Shown here: positions 38,085 to 46,714 of the stretch, piece by piece
How positions within the stretch are numbered: the first letter of the stretch is position 1
How the letters are laid out: each line of letters begins with the position of its first letter
NCBI RefSeq assembly: GCF_004217445.1
Contig: NZ_SHKX01000010.1
Location: forward strand, 868,001 to 932,000
Direction of reading: 5' to 3'
DNA: 64,000 bases
From: Fluviicoccus keumensis
Lineage (GTDB): Bacteria; Pseudomonadota; Gammaproteobacteria; Pseudomonadales; Moraxellaceae
Made by a program: the position numbers and the translations under genes
The notes under the pieces: generated by a model
What the model saw: only the letters and a program-made list of their open reading frames with translations
What the model was told of the DNA's origin: nothing
Database searches by the model: none

Positions 38085-39839
38085 ATGACAACGACATCTG
38101 GCCTGAATATCCCCGAGAAACAATTGTCCCGCCTGTCGCAGGTCGGCCACGGCCGGGGCGAGATGCAGGCCTGGGTCAATAACTTGCCGATCATGAATAC
38201 GGCGGAAACCGGCAAGAAGCTGTACCAGACGCTGGGTGAACTGGCGACCCTGCATATTGATGATGATGACCGCTACGAACTGGTTGAAATCCTGGAACCC
38301 GCCGTTACCAATCTGATCCGCGCCCTCAGCCATGGCCTGCAAAACCAGCCGGTCAAGCTGCCGCATGCCGCGCGCCGCGCCGCCGTGCTTAGTCAGGCGC
38401 TGCACCTGCAGTTGGCGCTGGATTACAAGGTGGTCGCCGTTGGCACCCTGCAGCGTCTGGAAGGCGGCAAGGTCGGGTTCATGAACCTGGGCAAGCGCAG
38501 CGCCCAGCAGTTGGCCGCGAACGCCGTCCAGCGCTGTCTGGGTGAATGTATCCGCTTGATCCGTCATGCCGCGCTGCTGTATTTCCCGCTGCCGGACGGC
38601 GTGTGGCTGGATATTCACAGCCTGTTCCGCCTGGCCTGGACCCACGACCTGATTGATGTGCCGGTGAAAGACCGGCACAGCGTGCATCTGGCGGAAACCA
38701 GCATTCGCCACACCTACCTGCGCGCCGTGATGCTTGGCGCTTCCCAGACCAACAAACTGCGTCCATCCGAACTGGATATCCTGTACGCTGAAAGTGAATC
38801 CTGGGCGACGCTGCTGAAGCTGGAAACCTCACCCGCGCAAGCCTTGCTGGTTTGTGATGCTGACGATCTGGCGCCGGGCTTCCGCCACCGCGCCGCGCCC
38901 AAGCCCGGCAGCTGGTTCATCCGCAGCGAGGCGCTGGTGCAGCATTTCCAGGCTAATCCCGGCGCCATTCCCGCCAGCTTGCAGGATCATCTGCTGGGAC
39001 TGTGGCGGCGGGGGCGGGAACGCATGTTTGAGCGTCGGCCTTGTGAAAAGCCCGTGCTGATTTGTCTGGGCCTTTCCGCCGCCCATTACTTTCTGGCCGG
39101 ACAACGCGAGTTCCGGGTGGTGGTGAAGGGCAACGAGGAAAAGAAGACCGCCGCCCAGCCGGCGTTCCTGTTTGGCCTGGAAGAGGAGACCGTGGAGGAA
39201 CAGCCGGATGCCTGGCAGATTTCCTACGCCACGGTGACCACCATTGATCAGGATGCCGATCGTGACAAGGAAGAGCAGGCGGAGGTCGCTCCGGCGGTCA
39301 CTTACGTTCCCTACCATGTCGAGGCCTTCAATGTCTCACCGGGCGGCTACGGCATCCGCTGGCCGGGCAATCCGCCGGCGTCGCTGCGTCCGGGTGAAAT
39401 CATTGCCATCAGCGAGGAGCGCGGCAAGGGCTGGAATGTCGGGCTGCTGCACTGGGTGCGCATGACCACGGAATACCAGGTTGAAGCGGGGCTGGAGTTG
39501 TTGTCGGCGCAGGCCAAGCCGTGCGGCATCTGCCGTATCCGCAACCTGCGCGAGGACAGCGACTACCTGCGCGGCTTCCTGATTCCCGAGATGAAATCCC
39601 TGGATCAACCCGCCACCCTGGTGACGTCGGGCACCACCTTCGCCGTGGGTTCCGATGTCAAGATCAGCCTGGCCGGGCAAACCGTGCTGGCGCAATTGAC
39701 CAAGCTGGTGTTGTCCACGGCCAGCATCAGCCAGTATGAATTTGCGGTGCTGAATACCTCTGCGCCGGTCAGGGCGCCTGATCATGACGCCACGCTGGAA
39801 TCCAACATTGACGCCATGTGGGAACAGCTGAAACCCTGA
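38085..39839 (+). CDS. Large cytosolic protein with PilZ-like C-terminal domain
   Basis: A 584-residue soluble protein. The first 350 residues are mostly helical and not familiar to me (LPHAARRAAVLSQALHLQ, VWLDIHSLFRLAW). An acidic linker follows (about 360-400). The region around 410-480 (VEAFNVSPGGYGIRWPGNPPASLRPGEIIAISEE, then NVGLLHWVRMTTEYQVEAGLELLS) has the NxSxGG and GxxI...VxW...GxELL pattern of PilZ domains, which bind cyclic di-GMP. The N-terminal RxxxR of a canonical PilZ is not evident, so nucleotide binding is uncertain. It stands alone between znuB and a regulator. Confidence 0.6.
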   Translation: MTTTSGLNIPEKQLSRLSQVGHGRGEMQAWVNNLPIMNTAETGKKLYQTLGELATLHIDDDDRYELVEILEPAVTNLIRALSHGLQNQPVKLPHAARRAAVLSQALHLQLALDYKVVAVGTLQRLEGGKVGFMNLGKRSAQQLAANAVQRCLGECIRLIRHAALLYFPLPDGVWLDIHSLFRLAWTHDLIDVPVKDRHSVHLAETSIRHTYLRAVMLGASQTNKLRPSELDILYAESESWATLLKLETSPAQALLVCDADDLAPGFRHRAAPKPGSWFIRSEALVQHFQANPGAIPASLQDHLLGLWRRGRERMFERRPCEKPVLICLGLSAAHYFLAGQREFRVVVKGNEEKKTAAQPAFLFGLEEETVEEQPDAWQISYATVTTIDQDADRDKEEQAEVAPAVTYVPYHVEAFNVSPGGYGIRWPGNPPASLRPGEIIAISEERGKGWNVGLLHWVRMTTEYQVEAGLELLSAQAKPCGICRIRNLREDSDYLRGFLIPEMKSLDQPATLVTSGTTFAVGSDVKISLAGQTVLAQLTKLVLSTASISQYEFAVLNTSAPVRAPDHDATLESNIDAMWEQLKP

Positions 39840-39842
39840 GTA

Positions 39843-40883
39843 TCAGGCGTTGGCCGCCCGTTGCCGGGCCTGTTCGCGGAACTGGCGCGGCGTGGCGCCC
39901 AGCCACTTGCGGAAGGCGCGGGTGAAATTAGCCGGATCGCTGTAGCCCAACCGCGTCGCCACCTGTTCCACGCTTAATCCCGAATTTTCCAGCAGGCGCA
40001 TGGCATCGCGGCGGCGTGACTCGTCCAGCAGCGTCTGGAAGGTGGTGCCGTGTTGCTGCAACCGCCGTTTCAGCGTCCGCGTCGACATGAACAGCTTGTC
40101 CGCCGCCGTTTCCAGATTGGGATAGCTGCCGTCCGACGCGCCGAACAGCGCCCGCAGCCGGGCCGGCAGATCGCCGGTTCCCTCATTCAGCAGCGCCATT
40201 TCCCGTTCACATTGCTCCACGGCCAGCCGCGCCGCCACCGGGTCGGCCATGACCAGCGGCTGGTCCAGGTAATGGCGCGGAAAGCGCAGCTGGTTGGCGG
40301 AGCGGTTGAACCGCATGGGCGGCAAGCGGTGTTGGCGGGGGGCGTAATAGTCCGGCTCCGGGAAGTCGAAGTGGATTTCCCCGTCCTGCAGGCTGGTGCC
40401 GCTGATGAACGTGCCGGCCCGCGCCAGGCTGAGCAGCAGGCTTTCGAATACGAACTGGCGCAACGGTCCGACCGGATAGTTGGCGTTGGCTTCGACCACC
40501 GCCTCGTCACCGTCCTCGTACAGGCGGAAAGTCATCAGGATGGTGCGCAGGCGCACGAATTTCGAGGCCAGTTCGATGGCCTCGCGCAAGGTCTGGCAAC
40601 TCATGACGCCATAGCCGAGGAAACCGTGCGAGGTGACCGGCGTGCGCAACCCCAATTCATAGCCCAGCGCCGGATTTTTCCCGTAATAGAAAGCGTTCAG
40701 CACCAGATGCAGGAACTGGGCGGGCGTAAGGCGGTTATCGGGGTTCTCGAAGGCATCCGCCGCAATGCCGGTGCCTTCCAGCAGGGTTTCGCGGCGTATG
40801 CCTTGCTCCACCAGAATTTCCACCAGCAGGCGGGGATAAGCGATCGGCACCGCCGGACGCGAGGGATCGAAATCGGGTTTCAT
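39843..40883 (-). CDS. AraC-family transcriptional regulator
   Basis: A 346-residue regulator of the same architecture as those at 1713 and 51186. It has an arabinose-binding-type sensor domain (VPIAYPRLLVEILVEQGIRRETLLEGTGI; LGLRTPVTSHGFLGYGVMSC) and a C-terminal double helix-turn-helix (ETAADKLFMSTRTLKRRLQQHGTTFQTLL and VEQVATRLGYSDPANFTRAFRKWLGATPRQFR). ATG 40883 is preferred to a GTG at 40919. It ends three bases after the convergent PilZ-like gene. No obvious target is adjacent. Confidence 0.87.
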   Translation of the reverse strand: MKPDFDPSRPAVPIAYPRLLVEILVEQGIRRETLLEGTGIAADAFENPDNRLTPAQFLHLVLNAFYYGKNPALGYELGLRTPVTSHGFLGYGVMSCQTLREAIELASKFVRLRTILMTFRLYEDGDEAVVEANANYPVGPLRQFVFESLLLSLARAGTFISGTSLQDGEIHFDFPEPDYYAPRQHRLPPMRFNRSANQLRFPRHYLDQPLVMADPVAARLAVEQCEREMALLNEGTGDLPARLRALFGASDGSYPNLETAADKLFMSTRTLKRRLQQHGTTFQTLLDESRRRDAMRLLENSGLSVEQVATRLGYSDPANFTRAFRKWLGATPRQFREQARQRAANA

Positions 40884-41112
40884 GGGACGACCGTACAAGA
40901 TTTGACGAAAATCTAGCACTTATGGCCTGAATTGACAACAATGATCCGTGAAAAGCGTCCGACAGCCCGCACATTCGATGCTGGCGCGAGGGCGGTGCAG
41001 GCGGTGCCGAGTCTTTCCCGATCAGTAATTACGCCTTCCGCTGATTTGACTTGCCCCGACCCCCGACCTAGAGTGAATCTGTAAAAACTGGAAAAAATCC
41101 CGGAGGCCGGGT

Positions 41113-41664
41113 ATGTACGGATTGGTCAACAACCTGCTGGCGGGCACCCTGCAGCGGCAGTACGGTGATGTTGTCTGGCGCGAGATCGCGGCGCGGCTGC
41201 CGTTTGACGCCTCGTTCTTCGTCAGCATGAAACCGTACCCGGATGAATGGTCCTACGCCATGGTCGGGACCGCGTGCGAGCTGACCGGCGATACCCCGGA
41301 AAACCTGCTGCGTTGTGTCGGCCACCGCTGGGTGAGCGAGAATTCAGCCGGGGAGTACAAGGATCTTTTCACCATCAACGGCCCGGACATCTTCACCTTC
41401 CTCTCCAATCTCAACAGCATGCACGCCGCTCTGGGCAACCAGATGCCGGGCCTGCGTCCACCGTCTTTCCTGGTGCAGCGCGATGGCGAGCAGGTGATCC
41501 GCGTCCGCTATTACTCCACCCGCGCCGGGCTGGCGCCGCTGGTGACCGGCTTGCTGGAAGGGCTGTGCGATTTCTTTGGCGAGCCGGGAACGGTCAGCCA
41601 CATCCGCCAACGCGCCGATGAGCGAGATTATGACGAATTCCGGATCGAGCGGACCGCTGCCTGA
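41113..41664 (+). CDS. H-NOX heme nitric oxide sensor
   Basis: A 183-residue heme-NO/oxygen-binding protein. The proximal heme ligand is His104 (SMHAALGNQMPGLRPPSF), with the distorting proline nearby, and the YxSxR heme-propionate motif is complete (Tyr133, Ser135, Arg137). In bacteria such proteins bind NO and control an adjacent histidine kinase or cyclic di-GMP enzyme. The kinase gene begins within its 3' end, so the two are co-translated partners. A distal tyrosine for oxygen is not evident, which favours NO selectivity (inference). Confidence 0.93.
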   Translation: MYGLVNNLLAGTLQRQYGDVVWREIAARLPFDASFFVSMKPYPDEWSYAMVGTACELTGDTPENLLRCVGHRWVSENSAGEYKDLFTINGPDIFTFLSNLNSMHAALGNQMPGLRPPSFLVQRDGEQVIRVRYYSTRAGLAPLVTGLLEGLCDFFGEPGTVSHIRQRADERDYDEFRIERTAA

Positions 41665-43372
41665 GGCTTTGCCGCCGGAGCTGATCCGGCTGGATGAAGC
41701 GCTGTTTGCCCGCACCCACCCCTTTCACTTGCGGATGGACGACCAGTTGCGCCTGCGCGGCTGGGGACCGGCGATCAGCGTGCTGGCGCCGCGCCTGGTG
41801 GCGGGGGAGGCGGTGGCGGATCGGTTCCGCCTGGCCAGCCCGCCGTTGTCGCTGGATCGTGAGGTGGTGGTGCAGACGCTGGAACAGGCGGTGGTGCTGG
41901 AACTGGATAATGCGGATGCGCCGCGCCTGGGCGGCAGTTTCTACCCTTTGCCAGACGGAGGATTCCTGTTCCTGGGCTATCCGCAGTTTGGCGATATTGC
42001 GCAATTGTTGCATTCGGGTCTGAAGCTGTCGGTGTTTCCCCGTTCCGACGCCATGCATTTCTATGTCGCGGCGCTGTCGATCAAGAACACCGCCCTGCGT
42101 GAACTGGAAAACCTGACGCGGACGCTGGAGTCGCGGGTGGAGGAACGCACCGCCGCCTTGCAGCAGGCCAACGAGGAACTCGATCTGGCCCGGCGCGTGG
42201 CCGAGTCCGCGAGTCTGGCGAAATCGGAATTCCTGGCCACGGTCAGCCATGAAATCCGCACGCCGATGAACGGGGTGCTGGGCATGACCGAACTGCTGCT
42301 GGATACGCCGCTGGACTTTGTGCAGCAGCGGATGGCGAAAACGGTTTATACCTCCGGCGAATCCCTGCTGCGCATCATCAATGACATCCTCGATTTTTCG
42401 AAAATGGAGGCGGGCAAGCTGCAACTCAGCACCGAGGATTTCAGTCTGGCCTTGCTGATGCAGGAAGTGGCCGATCTGTACAGTTCGCGTGCTTCAATCA
42501 AGGGGTTACTGCTGCACCTGATGATCGAACCCGGCGTGCCCGACGCCCTGCATGGCGATGCGCTGCGGCTGAAACAGATTTTGGGCAACCTGGTCAGTAA
42601 CGCCATCAAATTCACCGATCATGGCGAGGTTCGGGTGACGGTGACGGCCGGGCGGCAAACCGCCGCCGGCGTCGACCTGCGCTTCGAGGTGCGCGATACC
42701 GGCATTGGGTTTGACGAACAGACCCGGGCGCAACTGTTCCAACCCTTTACGCAGGCGGACGGTTCGATGGCGCGGCGTTTTGGCGGCACCGGTCTGGGCC
42801 TGGCGATCTGCCGCCAATTGCTGGAGTTGATGGGCGGCGCCATTCTGGCCGAGAGAATCCCGCAGACGGGATCGTCCTTCAGCTTCAGCCTGCAGTTGCC
42901 GCTGGCGCGGTCGGTTCCGGCGGCGGAGCCTCCGATCGGCCGCAAGACGCCCTTGCTGAGTCTGGACGGACATGTGCTGCTGGCGGAAGACAATCAGGTC
43001 AATGCGGAGTTGGCGACGGCGATGCTGCTGCGCCTGGGGCTGACCGTCACCCGCACGGCCAATGGCCGGGAAGCCCTGGAACAGTTCCGGGTGCGGGAAT
43101 ATGACCTGGTGCTGATGGACTGCCAGATGCCGGAAATGGACGGTTTCGAGGCCGTGCGGCAGATTCGCGCCTGGGAGGCGGCGCAGGATATTGATCCGGG
43201 GAATCCCTGCCGCCGGACCCCGGTGGTGGCCGTGACGGCCAACGCCATGTCCGGCGATCGTGAACATTGCCTGTCGGCGGGCATGGACGGTTATTTGTCG
43301 AAACCTTTCCGCCGTGACGAACTTTACCAAGCCCTGCGACGATGGCTGCGACCAGCCAAGGAGAATTTGTGA
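41618..43372 (+). CDS. H-NOX-associated hybrid histidine kinase
   Basis: A 584-residue hybrid sensor kinase. The N-terminal 150 residues (FHLRMDDQLRLRGWGP, GYPQFGDIAQLLHSGLKLSVFPRSDA) are of the heme-NO-binding-associated type. A coiled coil (about 160-210) leads to the HisKA site VSHEIRTPMNGVLGM. The ATPase domain has GNLVSNAIKFTDHGE, DTGIGFDEQ and GGTGLGLAICRQL. The C-terminal receiver has LAEDNQVN, MDCQMPEMDG with the phosphoryl aspartate, and SKPF. ATG 41618 or 41630 is the likely start, 47 or 35 bases inside the H-NOX gene. It should relay NO sensing to a separate phosphotransfer protein not seen here. Confidence 0.93.
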   Translation: MSEIMTNSGSSGPLPEALPPELIRLDEALFARTHPFHLRMDDQLRLRGWGPAISVLAPRLVAGEAVADRFRLASPPLSLDREVVVQTLEQAVVLELDNADAPRLGGSFYPLPDGGFLFLGYPQFGDIAQLLHSGLKLSVFPRSDAMHFYVAALSIKNTALRELENLTRTLESRVEERTAALQQANEELDLARRVAESASLAKSEFLATVSHEIRTPMNGVLGMTELLLDTPLDFVQQRMAKTVYTSGESLLRIINDILDFSKMEAGKLQLSTEDFSLALLMQEVADLYSSRASIKGLLLHLMIEPGVPDALHGDALRLKQILGNLVSNAIKFTDHGEVRVTVTAGRQTAAGVDLRFEVRDTGIGFDEQTRAQLFQPFTQADGSMARRFGGTGLGLAICRQLLELMGGAILAERIPQTGSSFSFSLQLPLARSVPAAEPPIGRKTPLLSLDGHVLLAEDNQVNAELATAMLLRLGLTVTRTANGREALEQFRVREYDLVLMDCQMPEMDGFEAVRQIRAWEAAQDIDPGNPCRRTPVVAVTANAMSGDREHCLSAGMDGYLSKPFRRDELYQALRRWLRPAKENL

Positions 43373-43417
43373 TCAAAACATAGTGTTGTTTTCAAAAGAC
43401 TTTTTTGGGGAAAAGTC

Positions 43418-44077
43418 ATGACACTTCTAGCCCGTCATTGGCAACAGACCTGGAACGAACTGGGGGCGAGTCCTCCGCGCGGGTGGATGCAACAGGTGCT
43501 GGATGCCTGGGATGAACCGCATCGCCATTATCATTCCCGCGATCATCTGGAAGCCTGCCTGCAAGCCTTTGAGCCGGTCAGCCGTCACTGCCGTCATCCC
43601 GGCGAGGTGGCGCTGGCGCTCTGGTTCCACGATGTTGTGTACGACACGCACTCTTCGACCAATGAGGCGGACAGCGCCGATTTGGCGGAGCGCGCCATGT
43701 TTGAGGCCGGAATCACCGGCCCCATGGTCGGCCGAATTCGCAGCCTGATCCTGTCTTCAGGACATGTTGGCGGACCGGCCACGAGCGACGAGGCGGTGCT
43801 GCGCGATATCGACATTCTGGTGCTGGGCGCTGCGCCGGAACATTATGCCCATTATCAGCAGGGTATTCGCGCCGAGTATCACTGGGTGCCCGAGGAGACA
43901 TTCCGCGAGGGCCGCCGCAAGGTGCTGGACAATTTCCTGCGTCAGGATCGTATCTATCAGTTGCCGGAATTCCACGGCCGCTTTGAAGCGGCGGCTCGTC
44001 GAAACCTGCAACGCGAATTGCGGTCGCTGACACAGGGCAAAAGCTGGTTCAGTTCGCTTTTGCAAAGTTTCTCCTGA
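43418..44077 (+). CDS. HD-domain metal-dependent phosphohydrolase
   Basis: A 219-residue protein of the predicted HD-superfamily hydrolases often described as N-methyl-D-aspartate-receptor-subunit-like or COG4339 type. The metal-binding set is visible: YHSRDHLEACL, WFHDVVYD (the HD pair) and the late aspartate in RDIDILVLG. Substrate unknown; relatives are nucleotidases or phosphodiesterases. GGGGAAAAG precedes the ATG. It is 45 bases after the kinase gene and may be cotranscribed. A parS site begins at the base after its stop. Confidence 0.8.
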   Translation: MTLLARHWQQTWNELGASPPRGWMQQVLDAWDEPHRHYHSRDHLEACLQAFEPVSRHCRHPGEVALALWFHDVVYDTHSSTNEADSADLAERAMFEAGITGPMVGRIRSLILSSGHVGGPATSDEAVLRDIDILVLGAAPEHYAHYQQGIRAEYHWVPEETFREGRRKVLDNFLRQDRIYQLPEFHGRFEAAARRNLQRELRSLTQGKSWFSSLLQSFS

Positions 44078-44093
44078 TGTTCCACGTGGAACA
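44078..44093. promoter_or_regulatory. parS site after the HD-domain gene
   Basis: Fourth identical palindrome TGTTCCACGTGGAACA, immediately after the HD gene stop, about 13.4 kb to the right of oriC. Confidence 0.92.
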
Positions 44094-44140
44094 TAGGGCT
44101 GGGGTATGATGTCCCGATACTCCTTCAAGCGGATACCGGC

Positions 44141-44875
44141 ATGCACGGTTTGGTGAAATGGATGATGTGGGGCGGCTTGATTCTGCTGGCCCTGGGCATC
44201 TGGAAACAGGATGATCTGCCGGACCGGGTCGGCTATGACCAGGTCTTGCTGCAGGAACCGGAGCAGACGGCGATTTCCCGGCCTGCGTTTACGGAAACTG
44301 TCGGCGGCATTACCTACACCATCCAGCCGAAATTTCACTACACCCTGTACGGCTTGGTGGTGAGCCTGCATGACGCCGGATCGTGGAAGGATTACCTGCA
44401 CGAAAAATGGAATGACAACCTGAACGTGCTGGACCTGTGCGTGATCTGGGGACGAAATGTCAGCGAATCGGCGTGGCGGAACATCGAATTTTCGAGCGGC
44501 CAGTTCACCTGCAATTTCTTTACGCGCTCGTCCGAGGCTTACCACAAATTCAATCAGGCGCAGATTTCCAACAACCACCTGCTGACCGCCAATCCCGATC
44601 TGGCGCGCCGGTTGCGGGATGTGCGCATTGGCGACCAGATCCGTTTGCGCGGTTATCTGGCCGAATATTCCCATCATCACAGCTTTGCCTTCAAGCGCGG
44701 CACCAGCACCGTGCGCACGGATACCGGGAATGGCGCTTGCGAAACGCTGTATGTGGAAGACCTGCAAGTGCTGCGCCGCGGCCAGGGTGTGTGGGGTTGG
44801 TTGAAATGGCTGGGCGCGATCCTGCTGGCGACCGGTTTGCTGGGCTGGATGTCGTTGCCGGTACAGGTGCGCTGA
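44141..44875 (+). CDS. Hypothetical protein with two membrane anchors
   Basis: An unrecognised 244-residue protein. One hydrophobic helix lies at each end (WMMWGGLILLALGIW and WLKWLGAILLATGLLGWMSLPV) and a soluble domain of about 190 residues lies between. That domain has conserved-looking aromatic and Cys positions (LCVIWGRNVSE, GQFTCNFFTRSSEAYHKFNQAQISNNHLL, GDQIRLRGYLAEYSHHHSFAFKRGTS, GACETLYVEDLQVL). The central domain is probably periplasmic, with up to three cysteines. The RGYLAEY segment with a flanking ETLYVEDLQVL resembles small barrel (OB-like) domains, as inference. Confidence 0.6.
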   Translation: MHGLVKWMMWGGLILLALGIWKQDDLPDRVGYDQVLLQEPEQTAISRPAFTETVGGITYTIQPKFHYTLYGLVVSLHDAGSWKDYLHEKWNDNLNVLDLCVIWGRNVSESAWRNIEFSSGQFTCNFFTRSSEAYHKFNQAQISNNHLLTANPDLARRLRDVRIGDQIRLRGYLAEYSHHHSFAFKRGTSTVRTDTGNGACETLYVEDLQVLRRGQGVWGWLKWLGAILLATGLLGWMSLPVQVR

Positions 44876-45050
44876 TCTGGCAGTAATACAATTTATGTTA
44901 TTGATTAATAAAGATATTTACATGGGTATTGATTTCAGGCCAGGCGGATAACGCGACAACTGATGACGTTGACGGGCTCCGTTGGCTTGTGCCGCCGGCG
45001 TTTATTTTTTACGCTAATCATCGTGCCTCAGCCCCCCACCGGAACCATGC

Positions 45051-46247
45051 ATGTCCGTGCCGCCATCCCCGGCGCCTCTCCGCCGTATCGCCCATCTCGA
45101 CATGGATGCCTTCTTTGCGTCCGTCGAGCTGCTGCGCTACCCGCAATTGCAGGGTTTGCCGGTGGTGATCGGTGGCGGCCGCCGTCAGCCTGACGAGCGG
45201 CCCACCGCATCCATTCCCGTCGCCGAATTCCCCCGCCTGCGCGAATACGTCGGGCGCGGCGTCATTACCACGGCCACTTATGCCGCGCGGCGTTTCGGCG
45301 TGGGGTCGGCGATGGGCATGATGAAGGCGGCGAAGCTGTGTCCGGAGGCGATCATGCTGCCGGTGGATTTTGATCGCTACCGTCACTTCTCGCGCTTGTT
45401 CAAGGCGGAAATCCTGAAGCTGGCGCCGGTGATGGAGGATCGCGGCGTTGATGAGGTTTACATCGACCTGAGCGGCCTGCCCGGTGTGCAGGCGGATGGC
45501 GGACTGGCGCAGGCCAAGGCCATCCAGGCCGCCATTTTCACGGCCACCGGCCTGACCTGTTCGGTGGGGGTCGCCCCGAACAAGCTGCTGGCGAAGATGG
45601 CCAGTGAATTCCAGAAACCGAACGGCATCTCGCTGGTCTTTGCCGAGGATGTGCCGACCCGGATCTGGCCCTTGCCCTGCCGCAAGATCAACGGCATCGG
45701 CCCCAAGACCGACCAGCGCTTGCAGGCGCTGGGCATCCACACCATTGCCGAGCTGGCGGCGCGCGACGAGGCCTGGCTGATCGCCCGCTTCGGCAAAAGC
45801 TATGGCGCCTGGCTGCACGCGGCGGCGCATGGCCGCGATGACCGGCCGTTGGTGACCGAGAGCGAACCGGTGTCGGTCAGCCGGGAAACTACGTTCAGCA
45901 ACGATCTGCATGTCCGCGAGGACCGCGCCGCGCTGGCCGAAGCCTTCACCCGCCTGTGCGAGCGCGTGGCCGCTGACCTGCAGCGCAAGGGTTATGTCGG
46001 CCGCACCATCGGCATCAAGATCCGTTACGACAATTTCCGGGCGGTAACGCGCGACCACACGGTGGAGGAGTTCACGGCCGACGCCAAGACCATCCGGCGG
46101 TTGGCGGGGGAGTGCCTGAAGCGGGTGCCGCTGGACCGGCGCATCCGCTTGCTGGGCGTGCGCGTGGGCACGCTGGCGAAGCGGGGGGGCGAGGGTGCGC
46201 CCGAAGCCCCGGCCGTGCTGCCGGGGGAGACCCTCAGCCTGTTTTGA
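45051..46247 (+). CDS. dinB: DNA polymerase IV (DinB)
   Basis: A 398-residue Y-family translesion polymerase. Catalytic acids are in HLDMDAFFASVE and GVDEVYIDLSG. The thumb helix-hairpin-helix is INGIGPKTDQRLQALGI, and the C-terminus ETLSLF fits a clamp-binding motif. An extra 23 or so residues (QPDERPTASIPVAEFPRLREYVG) sit between IGGGRR and GRGVITTATYAARRFGV, compared with E. coli DinB. Similar insertions are known to me from betaproteobacterial enzymes. I found no LexA box in the 175-base upstream gap, which is A/T-rich. Confidence 0.93.
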   Translation: MSVPPSPAPLRRIAHLDMDAFFASVELLRYPQLQGLPVVIGGGRRQPDERPTASIPVAEFPRLREYVGRGVITTATYAARRFGVGSAMGMMKAAKLCPEAIMLPVDFDRYRHFSRLFKAEILKLAPVMEDRGVDEVYIDLSGLPGVQADGGLAQAKAIQAAIFTATGLTCSVGVAPNKLLAKMASEFQKPNGISLVFAEDVPTRIWPLPCRKINGIGPKTDQRLQALGIHTIAELAARDEAWLIARFGKSYGAWLHAAAHGRDDRPLVTESEPVSVSRETTFSNDLHVREDRAALAEAFTRLCERVAADLQRKGYVGRTIGIKIRYDNFRAVTRDHTVEEFTADAKTIRRLAGECLKRVPLDRRIRLLGVRVGTLAKRGGEGAPEAPAVLPGETLSLF

Positions 46248-46253
46248 GGGAAT

Positions 46254-46709
46254 TCAGAATGAGGAACGGATGCGCAGGCCGGTGATTTTCAGCCGGTCGT
46301 CTTCCACCCGCAGGTCGGCTTCCACGTCTTCGTCCACGCGCAGTTTCTGGTCCAGCATTTCCCCGGTTTCCCGCTTGTGGAAATGCAGCGTGCCGGAATA
46401 GCCCGCCTGGGTCAGCGACAGCGTGAAGCCGTCGAGGGTGATGCGCGGCGTTTTGCCGAAATGCGCGGCGGCCCGCAGCTGCTGCAGCCAGTCGGCGCGG
46501 CTGAGGGTGAAGGTCTGCGCATTTTTCAGCAGGGTCAGCCGGATCGGGGCATCCTCGGCCAGTACGGCGCTGATTTTTGCTTCATCGCGCTGTTGTACGG
46601 CCTGGTAGAAATCCTGCAGGAAACGCGACGCCGAGGCGGTGTCGAGCGCTTCCCCGGCGTGCAGGGGCGCGGCGGCCAGCGCCAGCAGCAGGAGCAGTGG
46701 TTTTTTCAT
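46254..46709 (-). CDS. Exported NTF2-like protein
   Basis: A 151-residue protein with signal peptide MKKPLLLLLALAAAPLHAG and a SnoaL/NTF2-like cone fold (FLQDFYQAVQQRDEAKISAVLAEDAPIRLTL; DGFTLSLTQAGYSGTLHFHKRETGE). It starts at ATG 46709 with AAGGAG eight bases before it; that ribosome site is built from the stop region of the upstream AdeT-like gene, so the pair is one operon. Function unknown. It probably sits in the periplasm. Confidence 0.7.
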   Translation of the reverse strand: MKKPLLLLLALAAAPLHAGEALDTASASRFLQDFYQAVQQRDEAKISAVLAEDAPIRLTLLKNAQTFTLSRADWLQQLRAAAHFGKTPRITLDGFTLSLTQAGYSGTLHFHKRETGEMLDQKLRVDEDVEADLRVEDDRLKITGLRIRSSF

Positions 46710-46714
46710 GGCGG

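Noticed and set aside
44876..45050. LexA (SOS) box before dinB
   Set aside because: No CTG-N10-CAG pattern is present; only an A/T-rich gap.
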